From contig JALTMC010000805.1 in assembly GCA_027005175.1 (NCBI GenBank), forward strand, positions 1 through 10,472: DNA of 10,472 nt, given 5' to 3'. Below the pieces are notes generated by a model, which searched no databases, was not told the DNA's origin, and saw nothing but the letters and a program-made list of their open reading frames with translations. Position 1 is the stretch's first letter, and the number at the start of each line of letters is the position of its first letter. Shown here one piece after another: positions 1 through 5,172 of this stretch. Made by a program: the position numbers and the translations under genes. Source of the DNA: Myxococcales bacterium (lineage in GTDB: Bacteria > Myxococcota_C > UBA6777).

Positions 1-1
1 G

Positions 2-601
2 CTTATTGGAGCTGCCTCTCTGGCCTATATTCTCAAAGACCGAATCAAAGAGCTTGTTCGAAACGGGCTTGTGAAAAAGTTTAATCCTTGGGACCATGAC
101 TACGATATGGCAGGAGATGCCCTCTCTTCTGTTGGCTTGGGTGCTTTTACGGGACGTGTACAAGAGCGAATGCACTGGATTGATGAGGCCAAATTATCCG
201 AGAGTGTTTTGCAATTACGTCGTGCACAACGCACGGTTCGAGGTACAACGATCGAGTTGGAGCAAGTCATCCACTACTGCCGTACTCTCACCTTTACACC
301 CACCAAAGATGAACCCCTTCCCGCTGGATATGGTTTGCGCGAGATTATGCGGTTTACTCTGGACGAAATTATTCGACGCCTCGATGAAACCACCGATACC
401 ATCCACTACTATGACGACAACAAGAGCTTGTTTCACGAAGCGACGATGCCTCGTGTTTATCACCTCAATATGGTCATTGTCTCCACCGATCTTTCCAATG
501 GAAGACGTTACAAAACACGAACCCGTATCGTTCTCAATCAAAAACAAATCCTGCGTGTTGAGCCCGTCCTCTCCGAGATCGATGTTCTACCTTCTCCCTA
601 A
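2..601 (+). CDS. C-terminal part of an unrecognised, probably membrane-anchored protein (5' end outside window)
   Basis: The frame is open from base 2 with no stop, so the gene begins upstream of the window; a GTG at 71 is internal and has no good ribosome site. The first visible residues form a hydrophobic stretch (LIGAASLAYIL) followed by a charged KDRIKELVR segment, as at the cytoplasmic end of a transmembrane helix. The remaining ~180 residues look soluble: a helical part rich in Arg and Glu (about residues 60-90 of the visible part), then alternating strands, including VYHLNMVIVSTDL and RYKTRTRIVLNQ, ending in a proline-rich tail. I see no catalytic motif I can name. It ends at TAA 599-601, with about 217 bp to the next gene start. 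I do not recognise the family; the membrane-anchor reading is inferred from one partial helix. Confidence 0.7.
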   Translation, partial: LIGAASLAYILKDRIKELVRNGLVKKFNPWDHDYDMAGDALSSVGLGAFTGRVQERMHWIDEAKLSESVLQLRRAQRTVRGTTIELEQVIHYCRTLTFTPTKDEPLPAGYGLREIMRFTLDEIIRRLDETTDTIHYYDDNKSLFHEATMPRVYHLNMVIVSTDLSNGRRYKTRTRIVLNQKQILRVEPVLSEIDVLPSP

Positions 602-818
602 CCTAGGATTGTGACAAGCGTCGATGATGGATAGGATTGCGGAAGGCGAAACGAAGGAAAGGGCGAGCCGATGCGAGGAAAACGCAGGTCCGACCCTTAA
701 GGCGGTATGCGTACCGTCGAGGATGGCGGGCCAAGTATGACGCTGCCGATGCCGGACTTTGCGAGTGGTAGCCCAGCGTTTCGTAAAACATTTGGGTAAG
801 AAGAGAAGGAGTGAGATT
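602..818. other. Intergenic stretch with small palindromes and a doubtful Arg-rich reading frame
   Basis: This spacer lies between the 5'-partial gene and the methyltransferase. It is more G-rich than its surroundings. It contains a CCTTAAGG palindrome at 695-702, followed at once by a 5-bp stem-loop (CGGTA, loop TGCG, TACCG) at 703-716. The octamer GCCGATGC occurs twice (667-674 and 745-752). On the + strand a TTG-started frame at 637-771 would encode about 44 very basic residues; the opposite strand is also open for about 60 codons at 603-791. Neither has a convincing ribosome site or a recognisable domain. A structured RNA or a degraded gene are both possible; I cannot choose. Confidence 0.35.
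806..811 (+). promoter_or_regulatory. Shine-Dalgarno site deciding the methyltransferase start
   Basis: AAGGAG is followed by a 7-base spacer and GTG at 819. It is the clearest ribosome-binding site in the window and favours the 309-residue product over the 329-residue extension from TTG 759. Confidence 0.75.
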
Positions 819-1748
819 GTGCGGGAGCGATGGGCTGAAAACTTTGCTGACTTGGCGTGTGCTTATTGGACAGAGGAGCGAACGAAAAAGTTGCTTGGAT
901 CCAAGACCCTGCCACTCATGCCCGGTGAGGCTCCTGTGTTACTTCGCGCCCTGGGTTTGCTCTTTAAAGATGCTACGATGCCTCCGAAACAGGTGCGTAA
1001 GTACCGGCAAATCAATCATATGCTTGCGATGTTGCGCCCCGCATTGCGTGAACTTACCGAGCGTTTTAATTCCATACAGATCCTTGATGCTGGCTGTGGT
1101 CGCTCGTATCTCACAATGCTCATCGCCTGGTGGTTTGAACATGCTGCAAAGCATCCTGTTCAGATCTTGGGCATCGATCGCAACCCTGCAGTGATTGATG
1201 CTTCGAAGCGTCGGGCGGAGGCTGCAGGTCTTACATCCATTCGCTTTCTCGCTGCTGATATACACAGGGTGGACCTGAAAAAAGAGTTGCCTCATCTTCA
1301 CGCGGTGATCTCTCTTCATGCATGTGACACCGCTACAGACGATGCCATCGCTTTGGCTATAGAGCATCGCGCTGCCTTTGTTGCCGTTGCACCATGCTGT
1401 CAACGAGAGCTGAGTGCGATCTGGGCTGAGCAGTTGGCTGAGCATCCTGAGCATCCAATGGCTGGTCTATGGGGGACGCCACATCTGCGTCGATCTGTTG
1501 CTGCCACGATCACCGACAACTACCGGCAACTGCTGCTGCGGGCTGCTGGTTACGAGGCTCTGGCAACGGAGTTTGTGGAAGCATTGCATACTCCAAAGAA
1601 TACACTCATTCGCGCGATGAAGCGTTGCGAGTGGGAGGAAGAGGCTTTTGCCCGTTATTGTGCATTGAGAGATTCCATGGGGGGAGAGGGGATTGGCTTG
1701 GAACAGCAAATTCAGGGGTTTCTCAAAGGGCATTTCAGCGTTTTCTAA
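819..1748 (+). CDS. Class I SAM-dependent methyltransferase, Methyltransf_32-like
   Basis: A 309-residue protein with a Rossmann-type SAM fold. SAM motif I is ILDAGCGRSYLT at residues 88-99. The acidic ribose-binding loop is GIDRNP at 118-123 (D120). A LAADIH stretch near 144-149 probably contacts the adenine. The family-typical HACDTATDDA (167-176) and VAPCCQREL (190-198) resemble the HACGxATD and PCC signatures of Methyltransf_32 proteins. The preceding KYRQINHML (61-69) is also typical. The C-terminal third contains HTPKNTLIR (257-265), which closes the domain. I chose GTG 819 because AAGGAG sits at 806-811, seven bases upstream. The frame runs further up to a TTG at 759, which would add 20 residues without a ribosome site. 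The substrate cannot be read from sequence; relatives act on RNA or protein, or are uncharacterised. It is probably cytoplasmic, with no signal peptide or membrane helix. Confidence 0.85.
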   Translation: MRERWAENFADLACAYWTEERTKKLLGSKTLPLMPGEAPVLLRALGLLFKDATMPPKQVRKYRQINHMLAMLRPALRELTERFNSIQILDAGCGRSYLTMLIAWWFEHAAKHPVQILGIDRNPAVIDASKRRAEAAGLTSIRFLAADIHRVDLKKELPHLHAVISLHACDTATDDAIALAIEHRAAFVAVAPCCQRELSAIWAEQLAEHPEHPMAGLWGTPHLRRSVAATITDNYRQLLLRAAGYEALATEFVEALHTPKNTLIRAMKRCEWEEEAFARYCALRDSMGGEGIGLEQQIQGFLKGHFSVF

Positions 1749-1865
1749 AGATATTTCTTTTTTTTCAAGCTGGCACTCTAACACCAGGATCTTCTCTGTC
1801 GTCACTACGGCATAGAATTCATTGTCTCTGGGAGAGCAGGGGGGAGGCAGGGTTCTTTATCCCGG
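1749..1865. other. Short gap with a T tract, no gene seen
   Basis: A run of eight or more T residues begins near 1757, just after the methyltransferase stop. I find no strong GC-rich stem directly before it, so it is at best a weak terminator candidate. The N-terminal membrane helix expected for the sensor gene that follows is not visible here in any frame, so the 5' end of that gene is probably also damaged. Confidence 0.35.
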
Positions 1866-3061
1866 ATGGTTCACGTTGTTCGTTGTGAGACGACGAAAAG
1901 CCCGAGCAGAACCAAGGAGTGCGATGTATCGCCCTTGCCTCTTTCAGCTCGTGCAGAAGTCTCTTTGTATCAAGGTGAGCATCTGCTTCGAACCACGTGG
2001 CGTTCCACATCAAATCAAAGAATTACCCCAAGGCTTTCACCGTCTCTCAAGAGGAAGTTAGAAGGCTACAGAAAAGCGAAGCCTGTTTGGGGGAAGGATG
2101 CGTATCAGGTGGTAAGTTACAGGGGCTACAATGTTTCGAATTACAGTGTCGGTCATCACGGTCATCACGGTCATCATCATAAGACACGAACTTATCATCA
2201 AGGGGACAGTCGCTTGGCTGTCTTTCATTGTTTTCACCCCCTTGTCAGTGCGAACGGAGAGGGGCTTGGATATCTTGCATTTGAAGTTCCGGAGAATGTT
2301 CTTCTGAGAGGTCCGAAGTCGGGCTTACTCGGTACTCTTGTTCTTACGTTGGTGCTGGGAATTGGTATCGTATTTCTTGTGATTCGAACGGCGAGAATCT
2401 ATGTTGCTCCCTTGCATCACCTGGGGACCCACATTACTACGTTGATGGATGAGTTGCGTTTAACTCCCGTGGTGGGGGAACTCTTGCCATCCCATTCTTC
2501 CACTCCTCCGTTGTATTCGCTTCGAGAACTCTCTTCTCTGTTTCCCTCGTTTCAAACCTTGCGTTTCTCTCTCATCGACGCTCAGCGTGTGTTGACCATT
2601 CGCAATACAGAACTGAAGCAGGCGAATCGTTCTCTTGCACACCATCTGAAAGAGTTGCAGTCCGCAGAGCACAAATTGCGGTATGATGCACTTCACGACG
2701 CGCTCACCGAACTGGCCAACCGAACTCTCTTTTAGGAGCGAATTCATCAGTGTCTACGGGACCGATAGCGGTCTCTTCAGCCTGAGTTTGCTATTTTATT
2801 TCTCGATCTGGATCGATTTAAAACGATTAACGATAGCCTTGGGCATCCTACCAGTTCGCTGAGCTAGAGAAGCTACATTGTGACTTCGTACAAGGCTATT
2901 ACTTCTCCAAACCTTTACCCAGCAAAGAAGCTACAAACTACCTGCGCCAATCTTGCGGGGAACAAAGCACCTTTTCTCCAGCTCCGGATAAAACAAGTGT
3001 ACTTGAGACCTTACAGAGCAATGATTTGCAAGACGCAGAACGAAACGGGGCCATCCTTTAG
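1866..3061 (+). pseudogene. Remnant of a membrane sensor GGDEF-EAL c-di-GMP signalling protein with a large internal deletion
   Basis: The first 289 codons (1866-2735) read as an extracytoplasmic sensor segment resembling Cache-type domains (SLYQGEHLLRTTW, later FHPLVSANGEGLGYLAFEVP). A transmembrane helix (about residues 153-175), a long helical linker and the GGDEF-domain opening YDALHDALTELANRTLF follow. TAG at 2733-2735 interrupts it. The same frame continues with recognisable GGDEF sequence (EFAILFLDLDRFKTINDSLGH, about 2784-2846) and a second TAG at 2766-2768. After GHP the sequence jumps, in another frame (from about 2852), to QFAELEKLHCDFVQGYYFSK followed by PLPSKEA, the C-terminal end of an EAL phosphodiesterase domain, ending at TAG 3059-3061. 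The GGDEF signature, the c-di-GMP site and the EAL motif are all missing. An intact protein would have made or degraded cyclic di-GMP at the inner membrane; this copy should have neither activity. The N-terminal helix expected before the sensor domain is also absent. Confidence 0.85.
2151..2180 (+). repeat. Tandem 9-bp repeat encoding a His-rich stretch
   Basis: GGTCATCAC occurs twice in direct tandem (2151-2168), followed by GGTCATCATCAT (2169-2180). In the sensor frame this reads GHHGHHGHHH. It lies in the presumed extracytoplasmic part of the broken GGDEF-EAL gene. It could be slippage expansion in an unselected gene, or a metal-binding patch of the former sensor; the perfect nucleotide repeat favours recent slippage. 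Confidence 0.9.
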
Positions 3062-3521
3062 AAAGCTCTTCCACATTCGTTAAACTCTCTTCTTCCACTC
3101 ACTTCTACCACATAGAAGACTCTGGTTGTTGGGGTCGTATGGCCTTCACGGCAGATAGGGTCCGCTGCAGTTTTGTCCGGCGGAAGATGTTGTGATGGAT
3201 AGCCTCATAGGCTCGTTGAGCCAACCATTTTTATACCTTGTCAGACTCACAACTAACTGTTTTTTCTCGGTCCTTTAAACCGGTCTGTATTCTAGCAATC
3301 AAAGTCTCCATCACAACTTCAGTCGCAAATTGAAATGCAGATGTCTCTGCTTCCGGTTGCCTTACTTGAGTGTCGAGCCGTTGCGTTGCTATGTTCACTG
3401 CGGAAGAATGAAGGGGGTGGGCTTTGGAGACACATAATGGTACTCTTCATGAATCGCAGGACAGACGGAGAGCTCTCCAAGCTCGTACCTTTTTCTGAAT
3501 CGATGAAAGACGAAAACAATC
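3062..3521. other. Gene-free stretch on the + strand, with a possible minus-strand coding remnant
   Basis: No + strand frame here looks like protein. On the minus strand, the frame running from 3446 down to the stop at 3105 has a single in-frame TAA (3231-3233) and otherwise reads plausibly: about 71 codons including VNIATQRLDTQV and FQFATEVVMETLIARIQTGL, then about 41 codons including KWLAQRAYEAIHHNIFRRTK. I recognise no family. No ATG or GTG with a ribosome site opens it well. It may be the tail of a decayed gene, or chance. The ribosome site before the 3522 gene is weak. Confidence 0.3.
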
Positions 3522-5093
3522 ATGCCCAAATTATATGCTGACTTACATGCACATCCTACCATGTACGGATTCAACCGGATGCGAAATGATCCTGCGTTTG
3601 AAAATGACGAGTCAAAATTCCACCCTTGGTATATGTTACCTGAAAACCTCAAACATATGGATGCTGGCAAGCGGGGGGCAACGTACTCACAGTCGGACTT
3701 TCCCAAATGTGCAAAAGCAGGTATGCGTCTTATGTTTGCCTTGCTCACGGGTGTCACCTTGATCACTGCTGCTTGGAAGGGGATAAGGCATGGCAAATTT
3801 GCGGCTCTTACTGAGCTGACGCGGATCTTGCGTAACCATGCCCCTGTTCGAAGGTTTCTCCAGACAAAAGTCATGAGGATCAGCGCCGCAAGAGTGGCGT
3901 ACTTACAGTCATCACAATTTGACTACTGGGAAGAGTATCTCAAAGAGTACGAATTCTACAAAAAGAGCAATGGGCAGCGAAAGCGAACGTCGCTGCAGTA
4001 CTCTGTGGGAGGCCAAGAAACACAGGAAGATATCGAAGGGTGTTTTCATCTCATTCAAGAACGTGAGCAGCTCACCAGGCTCATCGAGTCTGACACCGAT
4101 GAGATTGCAGTCATACTCACGATCGAAGGGGGACATGTCTTGAGCATGGATCCTCATCGGAAACGAGTTCCGGACGATCTGCTGTTTGAACGAATCGAGG
4201 CATTGAAAAGCCAAGAACATCCGGTGTTTTTTATCACATTTGCTCACCACTTTGACAACGGTTTGTGTGGTCATGCCCACAGCATCCTCGATGCGGCAGC
4301 GGCATTAATCGACCAGACTCCTCGGATGCACGAAGGGTTTGCACCTGAAAGAGACTTGGGCTTTCGGGCAGCTTGTGCCTTGCTTGCTATCGATGCGACG
4401 TGCGAACCCCAAGAGGGGCGTCGTATCCTTTTGGACGTCAAACATATGTCTGCACAAACACGCAGGCAATATTATGACCGAATTATCCGTCCTTACCAGG
4501 CTCTTCATGCCACATGGGATGACGACAAGCAGAAACGTTATCCTTGTATTCCGGTGATTGTAAGCCATGCGTGCTATTCCGGTATCCAAACATTGGAGGC
4601 GATGGAGGCGAACGTGGACAAAGAAAATGACCACTGGCATGTGGCTCCATTCTATGCCTGGAATATCAATCTTTGTGATGAAGATATCGAGGTCATTTTC
4701 GAATCGAGAGGTCTGATAGGATTTTGCTTTGAGCAAAGAATTGCCGGTATTGCTCCCCAGCAAAAGCTCCCTCTGGAACACTATGCCGATCTCCTACTGA
4801 GCCATCTCTTTGCCATGGTTGATGTGATTTTGCTGGATGAAAGGCGACCCCTTGAAGAACGCATTAAGATCTGGGATTGTATCTGCCTTGGAACCGACTA
4901 CGACGGATTTATCGATCCACTCACTGCCTATCCCACTGTTCTTTCTCTTGACCAGATGACAGAAGACCTGATACTCAGACTTACTGCACACCGACATACT
5001 CGACAGATCGGAGCCATCGGTGTTGAAGAGCTGGTCGAAAAAATTACATGGCGCAATGCCTACGAATTTACTAAAAAACATTGGCCCGTTTAA
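3522..5093 (+). CDS. Peptidase M19 (membrane dipeptidase-like) metallohydrolase
   Basis: A 523-residue protein of the amidohydrolase-like TIM-barrel superfamily. The motifs appear in M19 order. They are: DLHAHP at residues 7-12 (metal ligands H9 and H11), TIEGGH at 200-205 (bridging acidic residue E202), FAHHFDNGLCGHA at 240-252, LDVKHMS at 304-310 (the equivalent of the DxSHxS strand), VIVSHACYSG at 345-354 (H349), RGLIGF at 396-401, LGTDYDG at 456-462 (D459, the equivalent of GSDFDG), and WRNAYEF near the end. Classical members have HxD at the first site, so this is a divergent subfamily with HxH. It is longer than typical M19 enzymes (about 350-420 residues); the extra length lies mainly between residues 12 and 195. 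No signal peptide or lipobox is visible, so it is probably cytoplasmic. Family chemistry is hydrolysis of dipeptides or related amide bonds at a two-metal centre; the real substrate is unknown. ATG 3522 has only a weak purine tract upstream. Confidence 0.85.
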   Translation: MPKLYADLHAHPTMYGFNRMRNDPAFENDESKFHPWYMLPENLKHMDAGKRGATYSQSDFPKCAKAGMRLMFALLTGVTLITAAWKGIRHGKFAALTELTRILRNHAPVRRFLQTKVMRISAARVAYLQSSQFDYWEEYLKEYEFYKKSNGQRKRTSLQYSVGGQETQEDIEGCFHLIQEREQLTRLIESDTDEIAVILTIEGGHVLSMDPHRKRVPDDLLFERIEALKSQEHPVFFITFAHHFDNGLCGHAHSILDAAAALIDQTPRMHEGFAPERDLGFRAACALLAIDATCEPQEGRRILLDVKHMSAQTRRQYYDRIIRPYQALHATWDDDKQKRYPCIPVIVSHACYSGIQTLEAMEANVDKENDHWHVAPFYAWNINLCDEDIEVIFESRGLIGFCFEQRIAGIAPQQKLPLEHYADLLLSHLFAMVDVILLDERRPLEERIKIWDCICLGTDYDGFIDPLTAYPTVLSLDQMTEDLILRLTAHRHTRQIGAIGVEELVEKITWRNAYEFTKKHWPV

Positions 5094-5119
5094 AATACAT
5101 TGGCCCGTTTAAAATACAT
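5078..5119 (+). repeat. 19-bp tandem duplication over the dipeptidase stop codon
   Basis: ACATTGGCCCGTTTAAAAT at 5078-5096 is repeated exactly at 5097-5115, followed by the first four bases of a third copy. The unit contains the last sense codons (His-Trp-Pro-Val) and the TAA at 5091-5093, so the second copy is a silent duplicate of the gene end lying in the spacer. The perfect identity suggests recent slippage or duplication. Confidence 0.95.
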
Positions 5120-5172
5120 GCAAGCGAATCATTTTTCCTTTCATCCGAATGAAATAGAAAGTTGAGCCAATT

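Noticed and set aside
759-818. Longer methyltransferase starting at TTG 759
   Set aside because: No ribosome site precedes TTG 759, whereas AAGGAG lies seven bases before GTG 819; the extra 20 residues carry no family motif.
602-818. tRNA, tmRNA, SRP RNA or RNase P RNA in the first intergenic gap
   Set aside because: None of the conserved core sequences or cloverleaf arms could be found; only small palindromes are present.
1754-1766. Intrinsic terminator at the T tract after the methyltransferase
   Set aside because: No stable GC-rich stem directly precedes the T run; only the T tract is visible.
1467-1805. Minus-strand frame of 112 codons across the methyltransferase end
   Set aside because: It lies mostly antisense to a well-supported gene and has no domain or ribosome site.
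2151-2180. CRISPR-like short repeat array
   Set aside because: The units are 9-bp contiguous codon repeats without spacers, inside a reading frame.
2733-2768. Amber codons read as sense (alternative code or suppression)
   Set aside because: TAG ends the phosphotransferase gene in this window, and the same GGDEF gene also carries a large deletion, so ordinary decay is simpler.
3319-3519. 66-codon minus-strand ORF before the dipeptidase
   Set aside because: It is low in complexity, Ser-rich and without domain; the neighbouring minus-strand frame looks more protein-like, and neither is strongly supported.
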